Below the pieces are notes generated by a model. The model did not search any database and had not been told where the DNA came from. It worked only from the letters and a program-made list of their open reading frames with translations. A stretch of 64,000 bases of DNA from Akkermansiaceae bacterium UBA956. Lineage in GTDB: Bacteria > Verrucomicrobiota > Verrucomicrobiia > Verrucomicrobiales > Akkermansiaceae. Location of the stretch: the NCBI GenBank assembly GCA_002293145.1, contig DBCO01000027.1, positions 248,001 through 312,000 of the forward strand, given 5' to 3'. A program made the translations under genes and the position numbers. Positions 41,946 through 51,875 of this stretch are shown one piece after another; the stretch's first letter is position 1, and every line of letters starts with the position of its first letter.

Positions 41946-42743
41946 TTAGCGGCTAGCAGGAACGGAGAGGATCACGCTGTCACCTGCTTGGATGGTCGCG
42001 CCTGGAGCAAGGCTCGAGGTTTCGATCTCAGCAATGGTTTGTGATGGCTCAATGGAGGTAGGGTTGATACGACCAATCAATACACCATCGCGCTTGACGA
42101 GTAATTTGGTTTGCGGTGTGAAGCCCATATTACTACCGGCACCGATGACAACGAAGCCCCAGTCTGCTTCAACAGCTGTGATGACCGCTTCTTTGGCATT
42201 GCTGCTGATTTTTTCATCACGCTTAGCTTTGCGAGAAGATAGGTCAGCGATGTTCTCTTTGTTTTGGGCGACATCTTTGGTGGCAGCAGCAACCAGTGTC
42301 TCAAGCTCTTCAAGCTTCTTGGTCTGATCTTTTTTGTTCTGCTCAATTTCAGCAATTTTCTCGCCGATGTTGTCGGCAGTCACACCAGGAAGAATTTTCT
42401 CGGCTTCGCTGATCAAGTCCTGCAGCTGCTTCATTTCAGCAGCTTGCTCTTCGAGCGTAGCATCGCTTTCCGCAAGCTGACGTTGCATGGTTTTTTCCGT
42501 GGATTTGGCAGCATCAAGTGTAGCTTCCTTTTCGGAAAAGTCTGTTTTGGATTGATTTAGGCCGTCGTTCTCAGTAGCAAGCTCAGCTTTAGCTGCTTTG
42601 ATGTTATCGCCAAGTTTTTTGTTGTCAGCCTTAGCGGCTTCCCACTGGGAGATTTGCTCCTGATGCTTCACGTTGGCTTGTTGGGCAAAATAAATGCCGC
42701 CGCCGCAGAGGGCGATCACGAGGATGTTAAGAATAGCTTTCAT
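41946..42743 (-). CDS. Membrane-anchored coiled-coil protein, paralogue B
   Basis: A single N-terminal membrane segment (ILNILVIALCGGGIYFAQQ) is followed by about 150 residues of heptad-like coiled coil (SQWEAAKADNKKLGDNIKAA to DLSSRKAKRDEKI). A C-terminal beta domain of about 75 residues follows (WGFVVIGAGSNMGFTPQTKL, then VKRDGVLIGRINPTSI and PGATIQAGDSVILSV). The gene is a paralogue of the one just upstream, sharing the same layout and a matching 'GFVxxxxGxNxGxxxxxxLxVxRD' core. The helix is likely in the inner membrane with the rest in the periplasm. No established family is recognised. The two genes share a terminator. Confidence 0.8.
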   Translation of the reverse strand: MKAILNILVIALCGGGIYFAQQANVKHQEQISQWEAAKADNKKLGDNIKAAKAELATENDGLNQSKTDFSEKEATLDAAKSTEKTMQRQLAESDATLEEQAAEMKQLQDLISEAEKILPGVTADNIGEKIAEIEQNKKDQTKKLEELETLVAAATKDVAQNKENIADLSSRKAKRDEKISSNAKEAVITAVEADWGFVVIGAGSNMGFTPQTKLLVKRDGVLIGRINPTSIEPSQTIAEIETSSLAPGATIQAGDSVILSVPASR

Positions 42744-42781
42744 GTGTGATAAAGAAATGGTTTTTGTTAGTGAAAGAGCGC

Positions 42782-43723
42782 TTATTGAAATGGATCAGCT
42801 TCGGCAGCAGGAGCAGCATCAGCTTCGGCAGCAGGAGTTACTTCCTCCGCATCAGCATCGACATCAGCAGGCGCTACTTCATCAGCGGGAGCAGCATCAG
42901 ATTCTACAGGAGCAAGATCGACAGCGGCGTCGGGCTTGGGAGCCGTTTGTTTGGCTTGAGCTGCGCGAATTTCATCACCCACCATCAGGACGGTATCAGC
43001 TTGAACTGAGCCAGGAACGATTTCCGCAGCTGCAGTTCCAGCTTCAACAGTTTTGACAAGAAGTGTCGCCACAACCGAACTATCACGCACGACTTCGAGA
43101 GTGGAACCACCGACGACACCTGCGTTGTTGCCAACAGGCAGCGTTACGAAGCCGTAGGTGTCAAAGATCGAGCTGATTCTGGTGGCAAGCTTAGGATTGG
43201 AAACGTTCGCATTGCGCCAATCATTTTCTTCCTCGTAGGACTGAACAATCGCCGCAGTGCGAGTTTTTTCCGCAATCATGTTGTTGAGCTTGGAAATGGA
43301 GACATCAATGTTGGATTGGAGTTCAACGAGCTCATCGTTCATGCGCTTCATTTTACCAGCAAGCTCTTTCAGGTCGCCCATCTCCTTAAGCTGCTCCTTA
43401 AGAGCGTCCAATGCAAGTTTCTGTTCGCTGACTTGAGCTTCTTTAGCCGCAATGTCTTTTTTGAGCGCATCAAGTTTTGCTTGCTGAGCTTCGACTTCTT
43501 CACCTTTGGCCTTGGCGAGTTCCATTTGCTCTTCTTTCTGAGCTTTGGTCTCGTCACGCTCTTCCAGTGTGCTTTTCAGTTTAGGACGCAGCGTATTATC
43601 GCGTGTGTTCTCCTCCTTCTGACGGTCCGCGATTTTTTCCTTATACGCGCCCCAGTTTGAATATCCGAGAAATGCGGATACGGCGAGCACAAGTGCTGTT
43701 AGAATTCCAAGAGTAGTCTGCAT
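42782..43723 (-). CDS. Membrane-anchored coiled-coil protein, paralogue A, with acidic Ala-rich tail
   Basis: The layout matches its downstream neighbour: membrane segment (LGILTALVLAVSAFLGYS), coiled coil about residues 30-170 (DRQKEENTRDNTLRPKLKST onward), and a beta domain (YGFVTLPVGNNAGVVGGSTL, then VVRDSSVVATLLV). It ends with an additional tail of about 60 residues rich in Ala, Asp, Glu and Pro (for example PADEVAPADVDADAEEVTPA), encoded by near-identical DNA repeats. It lies 38 bases upstream of paralogue B, so the two are probably one operon. Function is unknown; a structural or scaffolding envelope role is a guess. Confidence 0.8.
   Translation of the reverse strand: MQTTLGILTALVLAVSAFLGYSNWGAYKEKIADRQKEENTRDNTLRPKLKSTLEERDETKAQKEEQMELAKAKGEEVEAQQAKLDALKKDIAAKEAQVSEQKLALDALKEQLKEMGDLKELAGKMKRMNDELVELQSNIDVSISKLNNMIAEKTRTAAIVQSYEEENDWRNANVSNPKLATRISSIFDTYGFVTLPVGNNAGVVGGSTLEVVRDSSVVATLLVKTVEAGTAAAEIVPGSVQADTVLMVGDEIRAAQAKQTAPKPDAAVDLAPVESDAAPADEVAPADVDADAEEVTPAAEADAAPAAEADPFQ
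42794..42837. repeat. Direct repeat in the 3' end of the coiled-coil gene
   Basis: ATCAGCTTCGGCAGCAGGAG occurs at 42794-42813 and again at 42818-42837 (period 24). It encodes the repeated AEADAAPA tail. Such repeats change length easily by slippage. Confidence 0.85.
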
Positions 43724-43872
43724 AGGGTGTTTTACTTAGATGTGATTGCTGAGATGTGAACCGGTGATCTGCCGCGGAGAATAAGTCGGATTTAGGGCAG
43801 AGCGCAACAGGAAAATTGGAAAATTGCATCACGACTTTACAAAGCAACCACAAAAGGCCATCAATTTCGCAG

Positions 43873-45603
43873 ATGAAGTCCATTCTACGCGTATTTTCCT
43901 ACCTGAAACAGTATCCCTTTCATGCATTTGCTCAACTCGGATGCGCGATTGGTATGACACTGGCGACCTTTGTTTTTCCGAATGCGACGCGTCACGTCAT
44001 CGATAACATCATTCCACACCCGCAGCGACATACCGAATTCGGCTACTGGATCGCGCTAGCTTTCGTCGGGTTCCTGTTGAAAGACGGCCTCAATAGCTTG
44101 CGAATCATGGTGAACAATACCTTCGAGCAAAAAGTGATTTTTGACATTCGCTCGGATCTTTATGAAAAAATCCAACATCTTCCATTGCAGTGGTTTGATA
44201 CGAGACGCACCGGTGATGTGATGACCCGAGTGGTGGAAGATGTCACAAACATGGAGCGAGTGCTGATTGACGGAATCGAGCAAGGCTTGGTTGCGCTCTT
44301 GCAGGTGCTTGGCGTGGGAGTTTTTTTGTTTATCCTGAATCCGACGGTGGCGCTCTGGGCGACGCTACCAGTGCCGTTGCTGGCAGTGGGTGCGTGGTTT
44401 TACTCCACCAAAGGACGAGACCGCTATAAGAACCAACGCGAAGCCTCATCAGATTTAAATGCCTTGTTGCACGACAATATTTCCGGAATCCGTCAAATCA
44501 AAGCTTATGCCGCCGAGCGTGAGGAGCTCGCTCGATTCAATCGTTTTTCCGATATTTTACGCCGAGCCAACTTGCGGATGATGAAGTGGTGGGCGCTATA
44601 TTCTCCCGGGATGTCATTATTGCGGATGACGGGTTATGTGTTAGTCTTAGCCTTCGGTGGCCGCGCAGTCATGGAGGGTACTCTATCACTCGGTTCCTTC
44701 ACTGGGTTTTTGCTGTTTTTGTCGCTTTTCTATGAGCCGATTGATCGACTCAACTCGCTCAACCAGATGATTCTCTCTGGGCGTGCTGCTGCCGATCGGG
44801 TATTTGAGATCATGGATACCGACGATGAAGTCAACGCCAACAGCGGAGCAGAACTCCCTGCAAATCTGCGTGGTCATGTACGTTTTGAGAATGTGAGTTT
44901 CTCCTATCAAAATCAACCTACTTTGGAAAACATCACCCTCGAAGCCAAACCGGGACAGACCGTAGCTCTCGTCGGACCGACGGGTGCAGGCAAGACCACC
45001 ATTCTCTCGCTGCTGGCGCGATTTTACGAAACCACCAGTGGACGCATCACGATGGACGACATTGAGCTCTCATCACTATCCAAAGCATCACTGCGTGATC
45101 GCATGGGCTACGTAACGCAGGAAGCCTTCCTTTTTAATGGCACCGTACGCGAGAATCTGCAATTGGCCAAACGCGATGCGAGCGATGAGGAAATGTGGAA
45201 TGCGCTAGAAGCTGCTCACGCTTCTCCTTTCGTAAAAGAATTACCGCAACGTCTTGATACCAACGTCGGTGAGCGCGGCGTGAAGTTATCCGGAGGAGAA
45301 AAGCAACGCCTTTCGATCGCACGTTCCCTACTCAAGAATGCGCCGATTCTTTTACTCGACGAGGCCACTGCCTCCGTGGACTCAGAGACCGAGCGTTTGA
45401 TCCAATCCGCGCTGGATCATTTGATGAAAAATCGTACTTCATTCGTGATTGCCCACCGCTTGTCGACGATTCAAAACGCCGATGTCATTTTCGTGTTGGA
45501 TGCAGGTAAAGTCATCGAGCAAGGAACTCACAACGAACTACTCGCGCAGAATGGCAAGTATGCGGAGCTTTGCAAAAAATCCTTTTTACCTGAAAAGGAA
45601 TGA
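43873..45603 (+). CDS. MsbA-like ABC exporter, fused permease and ATPase
   Basis: Half-transporter of 576 residues from ATG 43873 (MKSILRVFSYLKQYPFHAFA). The transmembrane domain (about residues 15-310) includes LPLQWFDTRRTGDVMTRVVEDV. The ATPase domain has VALVGPTGAGKTTILSLLARF (Walker A), the Q-loop VTQEAFLFNGTVREN, signature VKLSGGEKQRLSIARSL, Walker B ILLLDEATASVDSETE and the switch His in FVIAHRLST. This is the lipid/multidrug exporter type; MsbA flips lipid A core, and LPS genes lie a few kb away, but the substrate is not shown. The stop abuts the stop of the protease gene. Confidence 0.9.
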   Translation: MKSILRVFSYLKQYPFHAFAQLGCAIGMTLATFVFPNATRHVIDNIIPHPQRHTEFGYWIALAFVGFLLKDGLNSLRIMVNNTFEQKVIFDIRSDLYEKIQHLPLQWFDTRRTGDVMTRVVEDVTNMERVLIDGIEQGLVALLQVLGVGVFLFILNPTVALWATLPVPLLAVGAWFYSTKGRDRYKNQREASSDLNALLHDNISGIRQIKAYAAEREELARFNRFSDILRRANLRMMKWWALYSPGMSLLRMTGYVLVLAFGGRAVMEGTLSLGSFTGFLLFLSLFYEPIDRLNSLNQMILSGRAAADRVFEIMDTDDEVNANSGAELPANLRGHVRFENVSFSYQNQPTLENITLEAKPGQTVALVGPTGAGKTTILSLLARFYETTSGRITMDDIELSSLSKASLRDRMGYVTQEAFLFNGTVRENLQLAKRDASDEEMWNALEAAHASPFVKELPQRLDTNVGERGVKLSGGEKQRLSIARSLLKNAPILLLDEATASVDSETERLIQSALDHLMKNRTSFVIAHRLSTIQNADVIFVLDAGKVIEQGTHNELLAQNGKYAELCKKSFLPEKE

Positions 45604-48261
45604 TCAAGGTTCCGTGCGGATGCGGAAGTATTGCTGGACAGCTGGTGAAAGGGAAAAAGTATGCGATGTGGTAGGGCCGTTGGCTGTTATCATCGCGCCA
45701 AGATCGTTCCATGCTTGAAGATTTTCCGATCTTTGCAATTGATAGTTCACGCCATTGACACTTTGCCAGGAGATCGAAGCCTGTGTGCTCGTTGCATTGC
45801 GGGAAAAGCCTAGAATTTTGAGAGCGGATGCCGCACTGCCTGGATCAGTCTGCGCGGCAAATTCTTCCTCGTTGGTGAATCCATCGCCATCAGGATCTGC
45901 GAATGCTAAGTTACTAGATAGAGTAGGATAACTGCTGATCCAGAATTGGTAGGGACTAACAACTTGCAACGATAAGGGCTCAGAAGTAGCAGTTAGATTC
46001 ACACTATCGATAGCCACCGCCGTATAGACAGGGTTGGGCAGTGTTGGTGTCTGGATAAAACTGAAAGGTGGAGTGGTGTCTGTCGCTACGACTACTCCAT
46101 CGAGTTGTAACTCAACGCGATCAACATTACCTAATGTATTGACGGAGACTTGCACGGGTTGATTTTGCAACACAATCTGTTGATTCGACGGGCTGACAAT
46201 ATTGACCTGGGGAGCGACCAGACTGCTTCCGTGAATTTCCAGCTCCGCGGCTTGCAACACGCCTGTGGCCCCGGCATCGAGATCCGCCACACGCAATGTC
46301 CATGTCCCTTGCGATAACTCGCCCCAATGCCTCACTGAGCTGAAGGTCCAATTGGAAAAATTATCATCACTGTCTTCAGGGCGCAGTTCTGCTAGTTTAC
46401 TAGTCATGCCAGAAGGTGATGTCAAGGTCACAGCGATATCACCACGGTAGCTGTGCGCAATATTTACTTTCACCGTCACTTGCTCAACGCGGATATTGCT
46501 CGTAACAACGAAGCTACGATTAACGCCCGTTGGATTGCCATCAGGTATAGCAACGCTCAACGCGGTTTGAGAGGATACAATCGGAGCTACACGCGCAGGA
46601 CGATTAACCCAACTTGCGGCTAGATTGACTGCTGCCGTGGCATCGATCAAGCCTGCTCCATAGTTGTGATTGAAATGATAGCCCGCACTATTCAGCGCCC
46701 ATTCGCTTTCACTGATGTTGATTTTTTTTGCTGAACGAATCAAAATTTCCTGCACATCACGCCATCCGAGATTTGAATTTTTTTCTAACATCAACGCCAC
46801 GATTCCAGCAGCAGTAGGAGTCGCAGATGAGGTGCCGCCAAAATCATTGGTGTAATCACCAGTGCTGTAGCCCAAACTACCAGCGCGGTCGATCGTGGTA
46901 ATGCCTACAGCATCCGATGCTCCATCAGACGGCGACACTACGACAATGTTGCTGCCACGCTCGCTGTATTCAGATCGGCGCATTTTGCTGTCCAAAGCGC
47001 CGATCGCAATCGTATAAATCGAATTTGCGTATCCATCGAAATTCGAATTGTCCATCTGCCCGCTTGTGTATCCACCATTGCCGCCAGCCCAGAGAAAAAT
47101 GGCTCCTCGATTGCCTCGCCCACTCGTGGTCGAGGTTTGCAATGCTGCACGGGTTAGAGGACCAGGCTCCTCGAGGGTATAACCATCATCCGAAGGCCCC
47201 CAACTATTGCTTTTAATGTGAATGATGTCGTTACGGTAGGCCAATGCCTCAGCCTCCATGGCATCAGTCGTGGCGCCAGAGATCAGCCGCAAGCCGACAA
47301 GAGTTGCCTCGGGAGCCGTGCCTGTCACGCCGAGTCCGTTATTGCCACGCGCCGCAGCATTCCCTGCGCATGCTGTGCCATGGCTATCGTCAAAAAGTGC
47401 GGGGTTCGCATCATTGTCATTACCATTCCAATCCTTATCATTTGCAGTATCAATATTGGCAAGAAGATCAGGATGATTTGTCTGCACTCCATCATCGACG
47501 ATGCCGATGCGTATCCCAGCACCTCTCACGCCTCCCGCTTCACCGAAGCGCCAGGCATTTTCCACATTCACATCGGTACCTGTCACCACGCTGGATTGAT
47601 TTTGAAACTTCAAATGCCACTGAGCTCCCAGCAAAGGATCATTGGGTAGAGCACGCTTGCTTTGCTGCTTCGCAAGCTGTACTTCTACTAAGGGGTAATT
47701 ACTTGTTAGAGCGAGATGTTGCGAAATTTCCAAAGCTTGCACAGGATCGGCAGCTGAAAAAATGGCAAAGCCTGGAGCATACGATGGCTCATCTTTCAAA
47801 AGCAGACCGCTTTGCTCTGCCGCTTGCTGAGCTGTGGTGTTAGGCGGAAGCTGAATGGTGATCTCGGCAGTGACGAGACGACGCTTGACGGCATGATCTC
47901 CAGCGCCTTCTGGCATGAGAATCGGATACCATTTTCTGCCGTTGGCAAGATGCTGACTTCGCTCGACAAGAGAACTGCGCGTAGCTGGTGGATTCAGTGA
48001 TATGTCAGATTCTATCCCGTCGGCGTCTGCTACAACAATCTGATCCAAAGACATGCAATAGCGGATTCCAGCAATCTCACAGATTGGCCGATGTTCATCG
48101 GTGATTGCGCCCATAGTCTCCAATCGCCTGGCGGGTTCTTGCGCGCCCTCGCCAAGATGAGAATGAGGATCGTCAGAGGAAAAACAAGTAACAAATACGA
48201 GCACAGCACATGCTGCTAAAACTAACGTGAATATCAAGCAACGTTGTGGAGAGAATTTCAT
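45604..48261 (-). CDS. Kexin-like S8 serine protease with P domain, secreted
   Basis: Protein of 885 residues. The N-terminal hydrophobic segment with Cys (FTLVLAACAVLVFVTC) suggests a lipoprotein or signal anchor. A propeptide of about 200 residues follows. The catalytic triad is Asp256 in IGIVDDGVQTNHPDL, His294 in DDSHGTACAG and Ser476 in GGTSSATPTAAG, with the oxyanion Asn393 in WAGGNGG. A proprotein-convertase P domain follows (IRVEQVTVKVNIAHSYRGDI to WTLRVADLDAGATG). Then come an Ig-like segment (VNIVSPSNQQIV) and a calcium-binding DPDGDGFTNEEEF repeat near residue 815. It acts outside the inner membrane. The substrate is unknown. Confidence 0.92.
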   Translation of the reverse strand: MKFSPQRCLIFTLVLAACAVLVFVTCFSSDDPHSHLGEGAQEPARRLETMGAITDEHRPICEIAGIRYCMSLDQIVVADADGIESDISLNPPATRSSLVERSQHLANGRKWYPILMPEGAGDHAVKRRLVTAEITIQLPPNTTAQQAAEQSGLLLKDEPSYAPGFAIFSAADPVQALEISQHLALTSNYPLVEVQLAKQQSKRALPNDPLLGAQWHLKFQNQSSVVTGTDVNVENAWRFGEAGGVRGAGIRIGIVDDGVQTNHPDLLANIDTANDKDWNGNDNDANPALFDDSHGTACAGNAAARGNNGLGVTGTAPEATLVGLRLISGATTDAMEAEALAYRNDIIHIKSNSWGPSDDGYTLEEPGPLTRAALQTSTTSGRGNRGAIFLWAGGNGGYTSGQMDNSNFDGYANSIYTIAIGALDSKMRRSEYSERGSNIVVVSPSDGASDAVGITTIDRAGSLGYSTGDYTNDFGGTSSATPTAAGIVALMLEKNSNLGWRDVQEILIRSAKKINISESEWALNSAGYHFNHNYGAGLIDATAAVNLAASWVNRPARVAPIVSSQTALSVAIPDGNPTGVNRSFVVTSNIRVEQVTVKVNIAHSYRGDIAVTLTSPSGMTSKLAELRPEDSDDNFSNWTFSSVRHWGELSQGTWTLRVADLDAGATGVLQAAELEIHGSSLVAPQVNIVSPSNQQIVLQNQPVQVSVNTLGNVDRVELQLDGVVVATDTTPPFSFIQTPTLPNPVYTAVAIDSVNLTATSEPLSLQVVSPYQFWISSYPTLSSNLAFADPDGDGFTNEEEFAAQTDPGSAASALKILGFSRNATSTQASISWQSVNGVNYQLQRSENLQAWNDLGAMITANGPTTSHTFSLSPAVQQYFRIRTEP

Positions 48262-48518
48262 AATTTATATGTTCAAACGCATCACATCACATTTTCGCGA
48301 TCATTGCAACCAGATTGATCTATGGCTTTTGATCGACTCGCGATGCGCCACAGAAAAAACCGTGACTGCATCGATGGCCGCATCAGGGAAGATCAAATGC
48401 AATGAGGCGTATTTATTTTTCCAGACGGAAGAAACAAGTTGAGGCCCCCCCCAAATCTCAATTTCAACTGAAATATTGAATAAAAATGATATTTCTCCGC
48501 AACAGTGGTGCGAAAAAA

Positions 48519-51101
48519 TCACTTATTCGGAGGCGGCGGCACGTAGCTGCGTGGATCATCGGGCCACGCATGCTTGGGATATCGCCCAGCAATGTCTTTT
48601 TTCATCTGAGCATATCCTGTAGCCCAGAAGCTATGGAGATCTTTGGTCATCTGCCAAGGCCGCTGATTCGGTGCGCAAATGTGCACCAACACAGCCTGCT
48701 TACCGCCACAAATCCGCGGCGTTTCCCAGGTGCCAAAAAGATGCTGCACCCGCACCGCAATGAACGGATCACCCTCGGCCGGGTAGGTGATTTTCGCCCT
48801 GCGATCGTGTGCGAGCTTCACCCACTCCGGTGCATATTTTTCTAACAACTGGTGCTGCTGATAGTTCAGCCAATCGTTCAATACAGGCCAGACTTTCGCC
48901 TCTTTGATTTCTTTATAGGCGACACTACCATGGCAGATTTGCGCAATCGCGGCCACTCGGTCTTCGTGAGACCATCCGGGCAGTCCAAGCTCGGGCATCA
49001 CCCGCGCGATCAAGTTCAAACGAGCCGTCCACTGCTCGACACTCTCGTCCCAATTTTTTAGGGTCAGCTCGCCCGAAAGCACACGCTCAGCAAGCATTTC
49101 GGCCGCCATGCTGAGATTGACACCTTGATCCTGCTCTTTGCATTCAAGGCTAAGATCGCGAAATTTCGTCTCCTTACGCGCAACAACCCGCTTGCGCATG
49201 TCATCGTAGGCGACACCATCAGTCATGACAATTTCATCAGGAAACAACTCGCGCAACCAATCGATGTCAATCGCGGTGGCTCGACGCAAATGCACTGTGG
49301 TTTCGCGTCCCTCCACCTCGGTCATTTCCGTCGCGATGAATGCCTCAGCATTTTTAGCGATCGATTGATCATCCAACTTGCCACGACGATTCCCACTGAC
49401 ACGACAAGCCAGAGTACCTGCATTCAAGCGGATCGCCAACTGATCACTAAATGCCGCCAGCATCGCATGCCCAATGGCTGTTTGATTGCCAAAAAAATCT
49501 AACGAACTCACCGGCCAAGAAAGCTTTTTCGCAAGCGCGAGCAATCGATCATACCCCTGCGCCAACTCGCGAGCGGCACGCCCTGAGATGCCCGCCGAGC
49601 CGCATGCCTTCGGATCAAAGTTGAGATTTTGGGCCGATTGCAGCGCGTAGTATTCTGCCGCGAAATCCGTACCCACACCGGGAAAATGAAAATCTTTGCG
49701 CGAAACATTCCCCTTGCCCGTGAAGATCATTTCGCCCTGCACCGCAGCAGCGATGAAACATGCCTCCGCAACACAGCCTTGCTCCAGGCCAGCCAACATC
49801 AGGCGTGAAAAACGCGGTGGCACGGGCATGCAAGCCATCACTCGACCATGCTCAGTGAGCTTGCCCTCGGCATCGGTCGCATCCAATTGCGCTAACAAAA
49901 CCAATGCTCGTTGTAGCGATGGCTCCAAGGGCGCATCCAACCAACGAAAATTGGCTAGATCATTCACGCTTGCGGCTTTGAGCAATAGCATGGTTTCGGC
50001 GAGATCGACCCGATGAATCTCGGGAGCATCAAAAGCCACGCGGTGGGCATGACCATTTTCACTCCACAAGCGATAGCATTGACCTGGCGATGTCCGTCCT
50101 GCGCGCCCCGCACGTTGCTCGGCCGAGGCGCGGGAAATTTTGTGAATGTGTAAGGTATCGAGACCGCGTCTTGCATCAAACGAAGATATTCTTGCAAGGC
50201 CGGAATCAATCACCGTGCGCACGCCGACAATCGTCAACGAGGTCTCAGCGACATTCGTTGAAACAATGATCTTCGGGCGTTCCGATGGCGCGATGGCCAT
50301 CTCTTGTTGCCGCGGATTCAGACTGCTATACAAAGGAAAAACATCCCAACCACGAGTGAATGAAGCATTTTCTAACAACTCGCAGGTTTTGCGAATCTCA
50401 TAAGTCCCAGGGAGAAACACTAACACATTTCCGACATCAGCCGAAGCCATCGCCTCCTTTGCCACTGCCGCGATGCGCTCCCAAATGGGCGTGTCACGCG
50501 GCGGAAATCCACTACGCACCGGGGCAGGTGCACGTTCTGGACGATAGTGCACCTGCACGGGATAGGTGCGCCCACCTGTCTCTAACGCAACTGTTTTCTC
50601 GCCAAGATAATCGGCTAGACCCGCCGTCTCCAGCGTGGCACTCATCACCACCACCCGCAAATCCATACGCGTGCTATCTTGCAAATTCAGACATCGTGCC
50701 AATGCCACATCAACAGCGAGGCGTCGTTCATGAAATTCATCGAAAATCACGGTGCTTACACCACGCAACTCCGGATCATCTTGAATCCAGCGCTGAAACA
50801 CGCCATCTGTTAGATAAATAATGCGCGTATTTTTTCCATATCGCGTATCGAAGCGCACTGCGTAACCTACGTGCTGCCCGACTTCCCCTGCGCATTGCTT
50901 GGCGACCCACGTGGCGAGTAATCGGGCCGCCATGCGTCTTGGCTCGATCACCAAAGTCACTTCGCTCGCATCTTTCGACGTAAGAAATGGCGGTACGCTT
51001 GTCGATTTGCCGGATCCCGTCGGAGCCTTCAGCAAGATGCGGCATCCCGGCACAGCGGCCTTTACCAAGGTATCGCGGATCTCATCAATGGGCAGTGACA
51101 T
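48519..51101 (-). CDS. hrpB: ATP-dependent RNA helicase HrpB
   Basis: DEAH-family helicase of 860 residues, starting at MSLPIDEIRDTLVKAAVPG; the frame extends upstream into lptB and that part is discarded. Walker A is APTGSGKSTSVPPFL, motif II VIFDEFHERRL, motif III MSATLE, and later motifs KIIVSTNVAETSLTI and EQRAGRAGRTSPGQCYRLW. The long C-terminal HrpB region ends DDPRSYVPPPPNK. HrpB's substrate is poorly defined, though it is linked to RNA metabolism in other bacteria. It is last in the run kdsA, lptC/A, lptB, hrpB, 28 bases after lptB. Confidence 0.93.
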   Translation of the reverse strand: MSLPIDEIRDTLVKAAVPGCRILLKAPTGSGKSTSVPPFLTSKDASEVTLVIEPRRMAARLLATWVAKQCAGEVGQHVGYAVRFDTRYGKNTRIIYLTDGVFQRWIQDDPELRGVSTVIFDEFHERRLAVDVALARCLNLQDSTRMDLRVVVMSATLETAGLADYLGEKTVALETGGRTYPVQVHYRPERAPAPVRSGFPPRDTPIWERIAAVAKEAMASADVGNVLVFLPGTYEIRKTCELLENASFTRGWDVFPLYSSLNPRQQEMAIAPSERPKIIVSTNVAETSLTIVGVRTVIDSGLARISSFDARRGLDTLHIHKISRASAEQRAGRAGRTSPGQCYRLWSENGHAHRVAFDAPEIHRVDLAETMLLLKAASVNDLANFRWLDAPLEPSLQRALVLLAQLDATDAEGKLTEHGRVMACMPVPPRFSRLMLAGLEQGCVAEACFIAAAVQGEMIFTGKGNVSRKDFHFPGVGTDFAAEYYALQSAQNLNFDPKACGSAGISGRAARELAQGYDRLLALAKKLSWPVSSLDFFGNQTAIGHAMLAAFSDQLAIRLNAGTLACRVSGNRRGKLDDQSIAKNAEAFIATEMTEVEGRETTVHLRRATAIDIDWLRELFPDEIVMTDGVAYDDMRKRVVARKETKFRDLSLECKEQDQGVNLSMAAEMLAERVLSGELTLKNWDESVEQWTARLNLIARVMPELGLPGWSHEDRVAAIAQICHGSVAYKEIKEAKVWPVLNDWLNYQQHQLLEKYAPEWVKLAHDRRAKITYPAEGDPFIAVRVQHLFGTWETPRICGGKQAVLVHICAPNQRPWQMTKDLHSFWATGYAQMKKDIAGRYPKHAWPDDPRSYVPPPPNK

Positions 51102-51129
51102 CAGTGGTAAGAAAAAATCGATTTTTTTG

Positions 51130-51858
51130 TTAGAACCGGAAATTTTCTCCCAAGTAGTTTTTGCGCGCAACGGGATCGTTGACGATTTCATCCGTTGTCC
51201 CTTGCAGAATGACTCGACCATCGTGGATCAAGCAGGCGCGATCGACGATCGATAAAGTTTCGCGGACCGAGTGATCAGTGATCAAAATCGCCAATCCATC
51301 CTGATCACGCAACTCGCGCACAATGCGCTGAATGTCTTCCACAGCAAGCGGATCAACGCCAGCAAATGGTTCATCGAGCATGAGCACCTTGGGATTCGAA
51401 CATAGCGAACGGGCAATAGCTAATCGACGTTTTTCTCCACCGGACAAGGTGATGGCGAGTGAGCGAGAAAGGCGCACGATGCCGAAACGTTCTAGCAATT
51501 GATGAGCTTCCGCAGCGCGTTGGGCGCGATTCAGATCGCCGCGCGTTTCCAAAATAGCTAACAGATTATCCTCGACGGAAAGGTTGCGAAAGACCGAATC
51601 CTCTTGCGGCAAATAGCCAAGCCCGAGCCTAGCGCGCAGATGCATCGGCAAGCGCGTAACATCCTTACCATCTAACATCACCGTTCCTTGATCGGGATGC
51701 ACAAGACCCGCAATCATATAAAACGATGTCGTCTTACCGGCTCCGTTCGGGCCTAACAAGCCGACGATTTCACCAGCTTTGACGCTGAGAGAAACGTCAT
51801 TGACCACGGTGCGTTTGTTATACGATTTGCTGAGATTGCTGGCGATGAGAAGTGACAT
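51130..51858 (-). CDS. lptB: Lipopolysaccharide export ABC ATPase LptB
   Basis: ATPase that drives LPS extraction from the inner membrane with LptFG. The 242 residues show Walker A GLLGPNGAGKTTSFYMIAGL, the LptB-typical GLGYLPQEDSVFRNLSVEDN Q-loop, signature ITLSGGEKRRLAIARSL, Walker B LMLDEPFAGVDPLAVEDIQ and LITDHSVRETL. It starts 17 bases after the lptC/A-like gene, so the export genes are coupled. lptF and lptG are not in the window. Confidence 0.96.
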   Translation of the reverse strand: MSLLIASNLSKSYNKRTVVNDVSLSVKAGEIVGLLGPNGAGKTTSFYMIAGLVHPDQGTVMLDGKDVTRLPMHLRARLGLGYLPQEDSVFRNLSVEDNLLAILETRGDLNRAQRAAEAHQLLERFGIVRLSRSLAITLSGGEKRRLAIARSLCSNPKVLMLDEPFAGVDPLAVEDIQRIVRELRDQDGLAILITDHSVRETLSIVDRACLIHDGRVILQGTTDEIVNDPVARKNYLGENFRF

Positions 51859-51875
51859 GGGTCAATGCAAAAAAA

